From: UBA7359 sp041689615
GTDB lineage: Bacteria > Pseudomonadota > Gammaproteobacteria > Eutrophobiales > Eutrophobiaceae
Length of the DNA: 64,000 bases
Assembly (NCBI GenBank): GCA_041689615.1
Contig: JBDNFW010000014.1
Location: forward strand, 65,974 to 129,973
Reading direction: 5' to 3'
How positions within the stretch are numbered: the stretch's first letter is position 1; each line of letters starts with the position of its first letter. Below the pieces are notes generated by a model that saw nothing but the letters and a program-made list of their open reading frames with translations, searched no databases and was not told the origin of the DNA. Position numbers and translations under genes: made by a program. Below, piece after piece: positions 35,686-45,076 of the stretch.

Positions 35686-35866
35686 ATACCCGTGATACTT
35701 GGAAATGCGTATTCAGAGTGCGTCTGTTTTCATCCATGGCATCGTCGCCTAAAGCGCCTACTGTTGGTGCTCCTCTTTGCAGGGAATGGCCATGCGGCAT
35801 CGTCGCGCCTTACCCTGAATAAAAACAGACGCACTCTGAATACGCATTTCCAAGTATCACGGGTAT
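35686..35866. mobile_element. 181-bp element with perfect 45-bp inverted repeats (MITE-like)
   Basis: The left arm 35686-35730 (starting ATACCCGTGATACTTGG) and the right arm 35822-35866 (ending CCAAGTATCACGGGTAT) are perfect reverse complements over 45 bp. The arms enclose 91 bp that contains CATCCATGGC and a 21-base match to the repeat at 28996-29016. There is no coding capacity. The TA next to CCCG at each end would fit a TA-duplicating (IS630/mariner-type) non-autonomous element, but no transposase is present and this class is inferred. Transcribed, it would fold into a very stable hairpin between rsmG and parA. Confidence 0.75.
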
Positions 35867-35925
35867 ATTCACTATGGTAGAGTACATCCATAATAATTTT
35901 AATAAGACGGTAATTTAAAAGTTTA

Positions 35926-36699
35926 ATGGCTCGGATAATTGCAATTTCTAACCAAAAAGGTGGTGTAGGAAAGACGACAACAGGCGTCAATCTTGCGGCA
36001 TCCTTGGCTGCAGCTAAACGCAGGGTTTTGCTTGTCGACCTTGACCCGCAGGGCAATGCCACCATGGGTAGTGGTATCGATAAGCGACAACTTGAAATAT
36101 CCAGTTATGATTTGTTGATGGGCGATAAAACGGCTAAAGAAGTCATCGTAAAATCACCTGAATCGAAATACGATTTGATTCCAACCAATGCTGATCTGAC
36201 TGGCGCTGAAGTATTGCTTTTAGATGAAATGGCACGCGAGATTCGATTACGAACTGCACTTGAACCCCTTGCAGATGACTACGATTTTATCTTCATAGAT
36301 TGTCCGCCTTCATTAAATATGCTGACTGTGAATGCATTAGTTGCTGCCGATTCTGTGATGATTCCAATGCAATGTGAGTACTATGCTTTGGAAGGACTGA
36401 GTGCGTTACTAGACACTATCGAAAAGATACGTAAGTACTTAAACCCAAAACTCAAAATTGAAGGTTTATTGCGAACGATGTACGACCCGCGAAATAATCT
36501 GGCGATACAGGTTTCTGCTCAGTTATTGGATCACTTTGGTGAAAAAGTGTATCGCACTATTATTCCTCGTAATGTCCGATTAGCTGAAGCGCCTAGTCAT
36601 GGTTTGGCTGCTTTGACCTATGATAAAACCTCTAGCGGTGCTGTCGCCTATTTGGCTTTGGCGGGCGAAATGTTGAGGCGTGAAGGGTTGGCCGCATAA
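35926..36699 (+). CDS. parA: Chromosome partitioning ATPase ParA/Soj
   Basis: A 257-aa deviant Walker ATPase: KGGVGKTTTGVNLAASLA at the N-terminus, VDLDPQGNATMG, and FIDCPPSLNMLTVNAL. Chromosomal Soj-type without an N-terminal HTH. It works with ParB at parS to segregate the origin region. Followed by parB after 35 bp; the rsmG-parA gap carries the inverted-repeat element. Confidence 0.97.
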   Translation: MARIIAISNQKGGVGKTTTGVNLAASLAAAKRRVLLVDLDPQGNATMGSGIDKRQLEISSYDLLMGDKTAKEVIVKSPESKYDLIPTNADLTGAEVLLLDEMAREIRLRTALEPLADDYDFIFIDCPPSLNMLTVNALVAADSVMIPMQCEYYALEGLSALLDTIEKIRKYLNPKLKIEGLLRTMYDPRNNLAIQVSAQLLDHFGEKVYRTIIPRNVRLAEAPSHGLAALTYDKTSSGAVAYLALAGEMLRREGLAA

Positions 36700-36734
36700 A
36701 TCTGGTTTTAAACGAATTAAAATAATTAACGAAT

Positions 36735-37601
36735 ATGGTAGCAGCAAGAAAACGCGGATTAGGAAAAGGACTTGATGCTTTATTAGGATCGCATGGAGAC
36801 CTTTCGAAACCCTCTAGTTCAGATTCATTGCAAACGCTCGCCGTTGATCTCATTCAACGTGGACAATATCAACCAAGGCAGGATTTTGAGCCAGAAGCCT
36901 TGAATGAACTGGCAAATTCAATTCGTGCGCAAGGCATGATCCAGCCAATTGTCGTACGTCTCCTGCCAAATAAAAAAACATACGAAATAATTGCTGGCGA
37001 ACGTCGCTGGCGCGCCGCACAAATTGCAGAATTATATGAAATTCCGGTCATCATTAAAGATGTATCCGACCAAACAGCAATGTGTTTGGCATTGATCGAA
37101 AATATTCAGCGTCAGGATCTAAATCCATTAGAAGAAGCCAGCGCACTAGAACGTTTAATTAAAGAATTTGAAATGACCCATGATGAAACTGCTGAAGCCG
37201 TCGGTCGTTCACGTTCAGCTGTGACTAACTTATTAAGATTGTTGGAGCTGGATAATGGCGTGAAGAAATTGTTGGGATCACGACAACTTGATATGGGGCA
37301 TGCCAGAGCGTTACTAAGTTTAGCCAAGAGCAAACAGCTTGAATTGGCGAATAAAGTTGTTAAACAGGGTTTATCTGTCAGGGCGACAGAAGCTTTGGTG
37401 CAACAATTATCCAGTAAAGACAAAAAAAGCAAACCAACGAATAAGGCCAAAGACCCTAATATTACTAGTCTGGAAAATGATTTGTCAGAGAAACTGGGAG
37501 CCAATGTAGATATTAATCATCAAGCCAATGGTCGTGGAAAAATTGAGATTCGCTACAATTCTCTTGATGAATTAGACGGATTATTGAAACATATTAAGTA
37601 A
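36735..37601 (+). CDS. parB: Chromosome partitioning protein ParB
   Basis: A 288-aa ParB/Spo0J protein. The N-terminus RKRGLGKGLDALLG contacts ParA; the CTP-binding ParB domain includes GERRWRAAQIA and ENIQRQDLNPLEEA; a central HTH (TAEAVGRSRSAVTNLLRLL) binds parS; the C-terminus dimerises. No canonical parS site was spotted in the window. Confidence 0.97.
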   Translation: MVAARKRGLGKGLDALLGSHGDLSKPSSSDSLQTLAVDLIQRGQYQPRQDFEPEALNELANSIRAQGMIQPIVVRLLPNKKTYEIIAGERRWRAAQIAELYEIPVIIKDVSDQTAMCLALIENIQRQDLNPLEEASALERLIKEFEMTHDETAEAVGRSRSAVTNLLRLLELDNGVKKLLGSRQLDMGHARALLSLAKSKQLELANKVVKQGLSVRATEALVQQLSSKDKKSKPTNKAKDPNITSLENDLSEKLGANVDINHQANGRGKIEIRYNSLDELDGLLKHIK

Positions 37602-37685
37602 AAACTTTGCATAACTTAAGTCAAGGCAAGGTTTCTAAGAATTCAGCATATTTACAGGTTTTTCAAAATTGTGCAGTGCAACGGA

Positions 37686-37714
37686 TTGATCATTGTCGAG
37701 CAGGTCATTATACT
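37686..37714 (+). promoter_or_regulatory. Sigma-70 promoter candidate for atp operon
   Basis: TTGATC (37686-37691) and TATACT (37709-37714) are separated by 17 bp, giving a start near 37721 and a ~95-nt leader before atpI. The 215-bp gap after parB contains no other gene. Confidence 0.5.
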
Positions 37715-37816
37715 TGCCGTCCCTTAATCGGGGGGAAGATATAAAAACAGCAATATTTCGCTGGCGCTATCGATTTTAGCCATTAGAATATATTGCGATT
37801 TATGGGGTTAGGTTAA

Positions 37817-38209
37817 TTGGCCGGAACGGAAGAAATTATAATAAATCGCTCCGCCGCCTACAGGATGTTATCGATTGAAGCTGTTACAGTTCTATTATGT
37901 ACGCTTCTTTTTTTTGTGTTTACTAATCTTGAATTTGCATACTCAGTGATTTTGGGTGGTTTGGCATTTATTCTGCCAAACGCAATATTTGTCTGGTTTT
38001 CATTGAGAATACCTGCGGCGAATTCAAACGGCAAGAGCACATTAGCCTGGTTTTTTGTTGGCGAGGCAATAAAGATAGTCACGACAATAGTAGTATTTGC
38101 AGCCTCAATAATATTGGTTGCACCTTTGAATATTGGATTGATGTTTGTCAGCTACGGTTTCGTTTTATTAATGAATCTGGCAGGTTTGGCAATTTTACTG
38201 AATAAATAA
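37817..38209 (+). CDS. atpI: ATP synthase subunit I
   Basis: A 130-aa inner-membrane protein with four hydrophobic helices, starting at TTG. It assists assembly of the c-ring and occupies its usual place at the head of the atp operon, 22 bp before atpB. The sequence is typical of AtpI, which is poorly conserved; position makes the call firm. Confidence 0.88.
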   Translation: MAGTEEIIINRSAAYRMLSIEAVTVLLCTLLFFVFTNLEFAYSVILGGLAFILPNAIFVWFSLRIPAANSNGKSTLAWFFVGEAIKIVTTIVVFAASIILVAPLNIGLMFVSYGFVLLMNLAGLAILLNK

Positions 38210-38231
38210 TAATTGAGAACGATTTAAAGAA

Positions 38232-39149
38232 ATGTCATCCGGAACAGAACTCACTTCGAATTCATACCTCCAGCATCATTTGCAAAATTTGGTGTTTGGA
38301 CAGTTGCCACAAGGCTATGAAAGAGCTGATGGTAAGGTTTTGGAATCATCTAATTGGACCTTCGCTCATAGTCCGCAAGAAGCCCTTGATATGGGATTCT
38401 GGTCACTCAATGTCGACACCATGGGTTGGTCGATTTTTCTGGGAATTGTTTTTTGCTTTCTTTTTCATCGTGTTGCGAAGAAATCACATAGCGGCGCGCC
38501 CACCGGTTTCTCGAATCTTATTGAGATGATTGTTGAATTCGTTAACAAAAATGTTAACGATATTATGACAGTTAAGAATCCTTTGATTGGGCCTTTGGCG
38601 CTGACCATCTTTATCTGGATTACCCTGATGAATACGATGGATATCGTACCAGTAGACTTGTTGCCGTTAATTGCGCAGTTTGTAACGGGTGACCCTCATT
38701 TATATTTCAAAGTAGTCCCAACAACTGATCCGAACATTACCTTTGGTATGTCGCTTGGCGTGTTTATACTGATAATCTATTACAGTATAAAAATGAAGGG
38801 TGTGGGAGGTTTCATTGGTGAGCTTACATTGCATCCTTTTTCTTCAAAAAACATAATTGTCCAAATTATATTTATTCCTGCAAACTTCCTTTTAGAGTTT
38901 GTTGGTTTATTAGCCAAGCCGGTATCATTAGCGCTACGATTATTTGGTAACCTTTATGCCGGCGAACTGATTTTCTTATTGATTGCTACTTTAATAGGAT
39001 CTGCGTTGCCATACTATATAGGTACATTTTTTGGTGGCGCATTACAGTTTGTTTGGGCAGTGTTTCATATATTAATCATTTTGTTACAAGCGTTTGTTTT
39101 CATGATGTTAACCATTGTTTATATGGCAATGGCACATGAGCATCACTAA
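38232..39149 (+). CDS. atpB: ATP synthase F0 subunit a
   Basis: A 305-aa integral membrane subunit forming the proton half-channels with the c-ring. The essential Arg lies in SLALRLFGNLYAGELIF; the second conserved helix reads LLQAFVFMMLTIVYM. Slightly longer than the E. coli protein (271 aa) because of an extended N-terminal region. Confidence 0.96.
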   Translation: MSSGTELTSNSYLQHHLQNLVFGQLPQGYERADGKVLESSNWTFAHSPQEALDMGFWSLNVDTMGWSIFLGIVFCFLFHRVAKKSHSGAPTGFSNLIEMIVEFVNKNVNDIMTVKNPLIGPLALTIFIWITLMNTMDIVPVDLLPLIAQFVTGDPHLYFKVVPTTDPNITFGMSLGVFILIIYYSIKMKGVGGFIGELTLHPFSSKNIIVQIIFIPANFLLEFVGLLAKPVSLALRLFGNLYAGELIFLLIATLIGSALPYYIGTFFGGALQFVWAVFHILIILLQAFVFMMLTIVYMAMAHEHH

Positions 39150-39192
39150 TTTTTAATTGTAGTTAAGTAAAATATCCTTTGGAGGAGTAAAG

Positions 39193-39456
39193 ATGGAAAC
39201 TATTTTGGCATTTACATCATTGGGTGTCTTAATCGTTCTAGGTATGGGCGCATTTGGTACAGCAATCGGCTTTGGACTTTTAGGTGGTAAATTTTTAGAA
39301 GGCGCAGCACGTCAACCTGAGTTGGCTCCAATGCTTCAAGGTAAGATGTTTCTAGTTGCTGGTCTTGTTGACGCGGTAACCATGATCGGTATTGGTATAG
39401 GCATGTGGTTTACACTGGCAAGTCCTTTTATTGCTACTTTACAAGCTGCTCATTAA
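39193..39456 (+). CDS. atpE: ATP synthase F0 subunit c
   Basis: An 87-aa hairpin of two helices forming the rotor ring. The proton-binding Asp60 lies in VAGLVDAVTMIGIG and the polar loop is ARQPE. The side chains around Asp60 are of the proton type rather than the sodium type. Strong ribosome site GGAGGAG upstream, as expected for the most abundant subunit. Confidence 0.97.
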   Translation: METILAFTSLGVLIVLGMGAFGTAIGFGLLGGKFLEGAARQPELAPMLQGKMFLVAGLVDAVTMIGIGIGMWFTLASPFIATLQAAH

Positions 39457-39499
39457 TTTTAACCGGCTTTAATAGTCATCCGACATATAGGTGATTTAA

Positions 39500-39970
39500 G
39501 TGAATTTTAATGCAACCTTATTAGGTCAGCTTGTAACATTTGCTATCTTCGTTTGGTTCACGATGAAGTTTGTTTGGCCAATGCTGCTAAAACAAATGGA
39601 AGAGCGTGAAACACGTATTGCGGATGGTTTAGCTGCGGCAGAACAAGGTCAAAAAGACTTTGCTGAAGCACAAGAGAAATCATCTGCTGAGATAAACAAA
39701 GGTAAAGAGCAGGCAGCAACTATTATCGCGCAAGCGCAAAAGCGCCACGATGAAATAGTTGAAGAAGCGAAAGATGATGCGAAAGCTGAATCAGCCCGTA
39801 TCAAGGAAAGTGCACTGAGTGAGATAGAGCAGGAAAAAGAAAAGGCCAGACAGGAACTGAGAAATCAGGTTGCCGCCTTGGCAATTGCCGGTGCTGAACA
39901 GATCTTGATGCGAGAAGTTGATCAAGCGGCTCATAATGAAGTTTTAGCGAAAATCAGCCAGCAGTTATAA
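39500..39970 (+). CDS. atpF: ATP synthase F0 subunit b
   Basis: A 156-aa peripheral stalk subunit with one N-terminal membrane helix (LLGQLVTFAIFVWFTMKFVW) and a long charged coiled coil. It starts with GTG, preceded by TAGGTG. Normal length; between atpE and atpH. Confidence 0.96.
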   Translation: MNFNATLLGQLVTFAIFVWFTMKFVWPMLLKQMEERETRIADGLAAAEQGQKDFAEAQEKSSAEINKGKEQAATIIAQAQKRHDEIVEEAKDDAKAESARIKESALSEIEQEKEKARQELRNQVAALAIAGAEQILMREVDQAAHNEVLAKISQQL

Positions 39971-39987
39971 GCGACAGGAAATAATAG

Positions 39988-40524
39988 ATGTTAGAGAAAG
40001 CAACCATTGCCCGACCTTATGCGAATGCTGCCTTTGATCAAGCGATTGAAGAAGGCAAGCTGAGCGAATGGTCAAGCATGCTGAATCTGCTTAGTGTGAT
40101 TGTTTCTGATAACAACATGCATGCTGTTATTAACAATCCGAAATTGAGTAATGAACAGTTACATCAGTTTATCGTTGATGTTGCTGGCGATAAGTTAAGT
40201 CAAACGGGTAAAAACTTTATCCAAATTTTGATTGATGCTGAGCGTATTCATTTGGCGGTAGATATCTTTGAACTTTTCGAGCAAAAACGCGCTGCTGCGG
40301 AAGGTATTAGTGATGTTGAAGTCGTTTCGGCTTATGCCTTGGATGGTGCTCAAATCAATACCATCTCTGAATCAATTTCAAAACGCTTAGGCAAGAAAAT
40401 CGATGTAAATACTGAAGAAGATAAAAATCTGATCGGTGGAGTAATAATTCGAATGGGTGATTCTGTGATTGATGCATCTCTTCGAGGTCGATTGAAAGAA
40501 TTAAATAGTGTATTTGCGCAATAG
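39988..40524 (+). CDS. atpH: ATP synthase F1 subunit delta
   Basis: A 178-aa soluble subunit linking the peripheral stalk to F1. Conserved N-terminus TIARPYANAAFDQA and C-terminal GGVIIRMGDSVIDASLRGRL. Placed 17 bp after atpF and 22 bp before atpA. Confidence 0.96.
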   Translation: MLEKATIARPYANAAFDQAIEEGKLSEWSSMLNLLSVIVSDNNMHAVINNPKLSNEQLHQFIVDVAGDKLSQTGKNFIQILIDAERIHLAVDIFELFEQKRAAAEGISDVEVVSAYALDGAQINTISESISKRLGKKIDVNTEEDKNLIGGVIIRMGDSVIDASLRGRLKELNSVFAQ

Positions 40525-40546
40525 TTATTAAATAGAGGAAAGACAT

Positions 40547-42088
40547 ATGTCTATCAGTGCAACTGAAATTAGTGATTTGATTAAAAAGAAAATCAAAGAT
40601 CTGAATCTTGATACCGAAGCACGTACCGAAGGTACGGTAGTAAGTCTTGCTGACGGTGTAGCCAGAATTCATGGGCTAAGTGATGTGATGCAAGGGGAGA
40701 TGATTGAATTCCCTGGAAACACCTATGGCTTAGCACTTAATCTGGAACGCGATTCTGTAGGTGCGGTAATTCTGGGTAGTTACGAAAACATCTCTGAAGG
40801 TGATGTTGTTAAGTGTACCAAGCGTATTCTTGAAGTCCCTGTTGGTGAAGCCTTATTAGGTCGCGTCGTCGATGCATTAGGAAATCCAATTGATGGTAAA
40901 GGCGACATCGGCGCAACAGAATCTTCACCGATTGAGAAGATTGCTCCGGGCGTTATTGCTAGAAAGTCGGTTGACCAACCTGTTCAAACAGGTTTGAAAT
41001 CAATTGACTCGATGGTGCCAATTGGTCGCGGACAACGTGAATTAATTATTGGTGACCGTCAAACCGGTAAAACTGCGGTGGCAATCGATGCCATCATTAA
41101 TCAGAAAGGTACCGGTGTTAAATGTATCTATGTTGCTATCGGTCAGAAAGCATCTTCAGTTAACGTTGTAATCCGTAAACTAGAAGAACATGGTGCTTTG
41201 GGTCACACGATTATTGTTGCTGCTACTGCATCTGAATCCGCCGCAATGCAATACGCTGCACCTTATTCAGGTTGTGCGATGGGCGAATATTTCCGTGATA
41301 AGGGTGAAGATGCCCTTATTATTTATGATGATTTAACCAAGCAGGCTTGGGCTTATCGTCAGATGTCATTGTTATTAAAACGCCCACCAGGTCGTGAAGC
41401 GTATCCAGGCGATGTTTTCTATCTCCATTCCCGTTTATTAGAACGTGCTTCACGTATTAATGCGGATTATGTTGAGAAGTTAACTGGTGGAAAAGTGAAA
41501 GGTAAATCTGGTTCATTAACCGCATTACCGATTATTGAAACACAAGCCGGTGACGTATCAGCATTCGTACCAACCAACGTGATTTCTATTACTGATGGTC
41601 AAATCTTCCTTGAGTCTGACCTGTTTAACTCTGGTTTCCGTCCAGCTATTAATGCAGGTTTGTCAGTCTCACGAGTAGGTGGTGCTGCACAAACCAAGAT
41701 TATTAAGAAGCTCGGTGGTGGTATTCGTTTAGCACTGGCGCAGTATCGTGAGTTGGCGGCCTTCTCACAGTTTGCTTCTGATCTTGACGAAGCAACACGT
41801 AAGCAGTTGCAACGTGGTCAGCGCGTTATGGAGTTGATGAAGCAGAAGCAATATTCTCCACTCAATGTTGCGGAAATGGCGGTGAGTCTATTCGCAGTTG
41901 AAAATGATTTTATGGATGATATTGAACTGGAAAAAATTGGTGCATTTGAAGAAGCATTGCATGATTACATGAAGAGTGATCAATCTGCCTTAATGGATAA
42001 GATTGGCGCTGAAGGTAATTATAATGACGAAATCGAAAGTGGCTTGAAAGATGCCATTGCGAAATTCAAACAGAATGGTACCTGGTAA
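40547..42088 (+). CDS. atpA: ATP synthase F1 subunit alpha
   Basis: A 513-aa non-catalytic nucleotide-binding subunit with Walker A GDRQTGKTA, the VGRVVDALGNPIDGKG-type segment (here LLGRVVDALGNPIDG) and the signature PAINAGLSVSRVGGAAQ. Full length and intact. A palindromic repeat lies in the 114-bp gap before atpG. Confidence 0.98.
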   Translation: MSISATEISDLIKKKIKDLNLDTEARTEGTVVSLADGVARIHGLSDVMQGEMIEFPGNTYGLALNLERDSVGAVILGSYENISEGDVVKCTKRILEVPVGEALLGRVVDALGNPIDGKGDIGATESSPIEKIAPGVIARKSVDQPVQTGLKSIDSMVPIGRGQRELIIGDRQTGKTAVAIDAIINQKGTGVKCIYVAIGQKASSVNVVIRKLEEHGALGHTIIVAATASESAAMQYAAPYSGCAMGEYFRDKGEDALIIYDDLTKQAWAYRQMSLLLKRPPGREAYPGDVFYLHSRLLERASRINADYVEKLTGGKVKGKSGSLTALPIIETQAGDVSAFVPTNVISITDGQIFLESDLFNSGFRPAINAGLSVSRVGGAAQTKIIKKLGGGIRLALAQYRELAAFSQFASDLDEATRKQLQRGQRVMELMKQKQYSPLNVAEMAVSLFAVENDFMDDIELEKIGAFEEALHDYMKSDQSALMDKIGAEGNYNDEIESGLKDAIAKFKQNGTW

Positions 42089-42090
42089 TG

Positions 42091-42165
42091 TGCAGGACGG
42101 CTACATGGATGTAGGTGGTAGAAAACGTCTGGAACGAGTTTTCGAAAAACGGTGATAAAGAATAA
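42091..42165. repeat. Palindromic repeat inserted between atpA and atpG
   Basis: Contains GGCTACATGGATGTAGGT; the 14-mer CTACATGGATGTAG (42101-42114) recurs exactly at 55638 and 55738. A second small stem GAAAAC/GTTTTC (42121-42143) follows. The gap is 114 bp, where gammaproteobacterial atpA-atpG gaps are usually shorter, so a repeat has entered the operon without breaking a gene. Confidence 0.7.
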
Positions 42166-42202
42166 TTTAGCTAACTATAGAAAATAATAGGTAAACCGAT
42201 AA

Positions 42203-43066
42203 ATGGCAGGCGGAAAAGAAATACGAACTAAAATTGCGAGTGTAAAAAACACTCAGAAGATCACCAAAGCGATGGAAATGGTTGCAGCGAGCAAGATGCG
42301 TAAAGCACAAGACCGCATGAATGATTCACGTCCTTACGCTGAAAAAATTCGTAATGTTATTTCACATCTGGCTCATGCAAACCCTGAGTACAGGCATCCT
42401 TATCTTGTTGCACGAGATGAAGTTAAACGTGTCGGTGTCATAGTTGTTTCTAGCGATCGCGGTTTATGCGGTGGTTTAAATGCAAATATGTTTCGCATGT
42501 TAATAAAGCAATTTGGTGCTTGGGAAGGCGAAGGTAAGGAAGTTGAATTATGTGTTATTGGCAGTAAGGCGGCTGGCTTCTTTGGTTCGATTGGTGCCAA
42601 TATCGTTGGCCAGATAACACATATTGGTGATGAGCCAAGCCTTGATGAATTGATCGGTGCGATTATGATCATGTTAAACAATTTTAAAGAAGGCAGTATT
42701 GATGAGTTGCATCTTGTTTCTAATAAGTTTGTAAACTCTATTGTACAACAACCTCATCTGGAACAATTGATTCCTGGTAAGGCAATGGAAAGCGAAGATT
42801 ACGGTCATCATTGGGATTATTTGTATGAACCCGATGCAGAGGAAGTTTTAGATCAATTGTTAACGCGATATATCGAATCACAAGTTTATACAGGTGTAGT
42901 TGAAAATATCGCCTGTGAAATGTCAGCACGTATGGTTGCGATGAAGAGTGCATCGGATAATGCCGGTGACCTTATTGATGAATTAGAGTTGATCTATAAC
43001 AAGGCAAGACAAGCAGCAATTACTCAGGAGCTTTCTGAAATTGTTGCTGGTGCTGCTGCGGTATAG
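42203..43066 (+). CDS. atpG: ATP synthase F1 subunit gamma
   Basis: A 287-aa central rotor shaft. Conserved ends: IRTKIASVKNTQKITKAMEM at the N-terminus and the C-terminal RQAAITQELSEIVAGAAA. The internal SSDRGLCGGLN is also typical. Normal length. Confidence 0.97.
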   Translation: MAGGKEIRTKIASVKNTQKITKAMEMVAASKMRKAQDRMNDSRPYAEKIRNVISHLAHANPEYRHPYLVARDEVKRVGVIVVSSDRGLCGGLNANMFRMLIKQFGAWEGEGKEVELCVIGSKAAGFFGSIGANIVGQITHIGDEPSLDELIGAIMIMLNNFKEGSIDELHLVSNKFVNSIVQQPHLEQLIPGKAMESEDYGHHWDYLYEPDAEEVLDQLLTRYIESQVYTGVVENIACEMSARMVAMKSASDNAGDLIDELELIYNKARQAAITQELSEIVAGAAAV

Positions 43067-43127
43067 ATAAACAAAGAAAGATTTTTTAATTTAGATATTT
43101 AGAGAAAATACACGAGGAACGAAAACG

Positions 43128-44531
43128 ATGAGTTCTGGAAAGATCGTACAAATTATTGGTGCTGTATTGGACGTCGAGTTTCCAAGCGATGCAATACCAA
43201 AAATCTATGACGCTTTGATAGTTGAAGGCGAAGGTATTCACACTACCCTTGAGGTTCAGCAGCAGTTGGGAGACGGAGTAGTTAGAACAATTGCTCTGGG
43301 TTCTACCGATGGCTTAAAGCGCGGTTTGACGGTAAACAATACAGGCGAAGCGATATCTATACCGGTCGGAACCAAGACCCTGGGTCGTATCATGAACGTA
43401 TTAGGTGAGCCTATTGATGAAGTCGGCCCGATTGAGACCGATGAACATTGGGTTATTCATCGTGATGCGCCAAAATTTACAGAATTGAGTCCTTCTACTG
43501 AATTACTTGAAACCGGTGTTAAGGTTATCGACTTGATTATCCCGTTTGCTAAGGGTGGTAAAGTTGGTTTGTTTGGTGGTGCTGGTGTAGGCAAGACCGT
43601 CAACATGATGGAATTGATTAACAACATTGCGACGAAGCACTCCGGTCTTTCTGTATTTGCCGGTGTTGGTGAACGTACTCGTGAAGGTAATGATTTCTAC
43701 TATGAAATGCAGGAATCAGGTGTTGTAGACGTTGAGAATTTTGAAAATTCAAAAGTATCGATGGTTTATGGTCAAATGAATGAACCACCTGGTAACCGTC
43801 TTCGAGTTGCGTTAACGGGTTTGACGCTTGCGGAAAAATTCCGTGAAGAAGGTCGTGACGTATTATTGTTCATTGATAACATTTATCGTTTTACCTTGGC
43901 GGGTGTGGAGTGTTCAGCACTATTAGGTCGTATGCCTTCTGCGGTGGGTTATCAACCAACACTTGCTGAGGAAATGGGTAAACTTCAAGAACGAATTACT
44001 TCAACCAAGACAGGTTCGATTACTTCAATTCAAGCGGTATACGTTCCTGCGGATGATTTAACCGATCCATCTCCAGCAACTACATTTGCGCATTTGGATT
44101 CGACCGTTGTATTGTCTAGACAGATTGCAGAACTTGGTTTGTATCCTGCGATTGACCCACTTGATTCAACCAGTCGTCAATTAGACCCATTGGTTGTTGG
44201 CCAAGAGCATTATGATGTTGCTCGTGGTGTACAAAACACATTACAACGTTATAAAGAGTTACGTGACATTATTGCGATTCTAGGTATGGATGAATTATCT
44301 GAAGAAGATAAGTTAGCTGTGGCTCGTGCTCGTAAGATTCAACGTTTCTTAACTCAACCTTACTTTGTTGCTAAGGTCTTCACCGGTCAAGATGGTGTGT
44401 ATGTATCATTGAAAGATACCTTGCGTGGTTTCAAGGGTATTATTGAAGGCGAGTATGATGATCTTCCTGAACAGGCGTTTTATAACGTTGGTACTATAGA
44501 ACAAGCTGTTGAAAAAGCGAAAACCTTATAA
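43128..44531 (+). CDS. atpD: ATP synthase F1 subunit beta
   Basis: A 467-aa catalytic subunit: Walker A GGAGVGKT, catalytic Glu in GVGERTREGND, and Walker B LLFIDNIYRFTLAG. The otherwise near-invariant segment FTLAGTEVSALLGR reads FTLAGVECSALLGR here, a local double change away from the catalytic residues. Normal length. Confidence 0.98.
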   Translation: MSSGKIVQIIGAVLDVEFPSDAIPKIYDALIVEGEGIHTTLEVQQQLGDGVVRTIALGSTDGLKRGLTVNNTGEAISIPVGTKTLGRIMNVLGEPIDEVGPIETDEHWVIHRDAPKFTELSPSTELLETGVKVIDLIIPFAKGGKVGLFGGAGVGKTVNMMELINNIATKHSGLSVFAGVGERTREGNDFYYEMQESGVVDVENFENSKVSMVYGQMNEPPGNRLRVALTGLTLAEKFREEGRDVLLFIDNIYRFTLAGVECSALLGRMPSAVGYQPTLAEEMGKLQERITSTKTGSITSIQAVYVPADDLTDPSPATTFAHLDSTVVLSRQIAELGLYPAIDPLDSTSRQLDPLVVGQEHYDVARGVQNTLQRYKELRDIIAILGMDELSEEDKLAVARARKIQRFLTQPYFVAKVFTGQDGVYVSLKDTLRGFKGIIEGEYDDLPEQAFYNVGTIEQAVEKAKTL

Positions 44532-44546
44532 GGTAAGCAAATAGTC

Positions 44547-44972
44547 ATGACAGATACAATTCAAGTCGATATCGTTAGTGCCGAGCACGAGATCTATTCT
44601 GGTGAAGCGGAAATGGTATTTGCTCCTGCCGAAATGGGCGAAGTGGGTATCGCGCCAGGTCATGCGCCATTAATTACCAAGATGGGTCCTGGTGAAGTAC
44701 GTGTAAAAGATACTGAAGGTAATGAATCTGCATTTTATGTTTCTGGCGGCATGTTAGAAATTCAGCCTAAAGTTGTTACTGTTCTTTCTGATACGGCACA
44801 ACGTGCAGAAGATCTGGATGAAGCGGCAATTCTTAGAGCGAAAGAAGAAGCTGAGAATGCTTTCCATGATAAAAAAGACGCAATTGATTACGCTAAAGCC
44901 AGAGCTGCATTGGCTGAAACAGCTGCTCAATTACAAACCCTCCAACGTTTAAGAAAACGTTCAGGCCGTTAA
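44547..44972 (+). CDS. atpC: ATP synthase F1 subunit epsilon
   Basis: A 141-aa rotor subunit and intrinsic inhibitor: N-terminal beta sandwich (IVSAEHEIYSGEAEMV, GEVGIAPGHAPLIT) and a C-terminal helical hairpin (RARAALAETAAQLQ-like). Last gene of the atp operon, 15 bp after atpD. Confidence 0.96.
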   Translation: MTDTIQVDIVSAEHEIYSGEAEMVFAPAEMGEVGIAPGHAPLITKMGPGEVRVKDTEGNESAFYVSGGMLEIQPKVVTVLSDTAQRAEDLDEAAILRAKEEAENAFHDKKDAIDYAKARAALAETAAQLQTLQRLRKRSGR

Positions 44973-44981
44973 TTTTATATT

Positions 44982-45012
44982 CGTATCTCGTGAAATATCG
45001 AGATACGGTTTA
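44982..45012 (+). terminator. Hairpin after atp operon
   Basis: A perfect 9-bp stem CGTATCTCG (44982-44990) / CGAGATACG (44999-45007) with an 8-nt loop, followed by GTTTATAC. The T tract is weak; it may be a leaky terminator or a 3' mRNA stabiliser. Confidence 0.5.
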
Positions 45013-45076
45013 TACATTTCATTTCCCATAATAAACGAAGCTTATGTTGCTGCGTTTTATCGTTTAATATATCAAT

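Noticed and set aside
35692..35880. 62-aa open frame inside the inverted-repeat element
   Set aside because: It is formed by the repeat arms themselves, has no ribosome site and resembles no protein.
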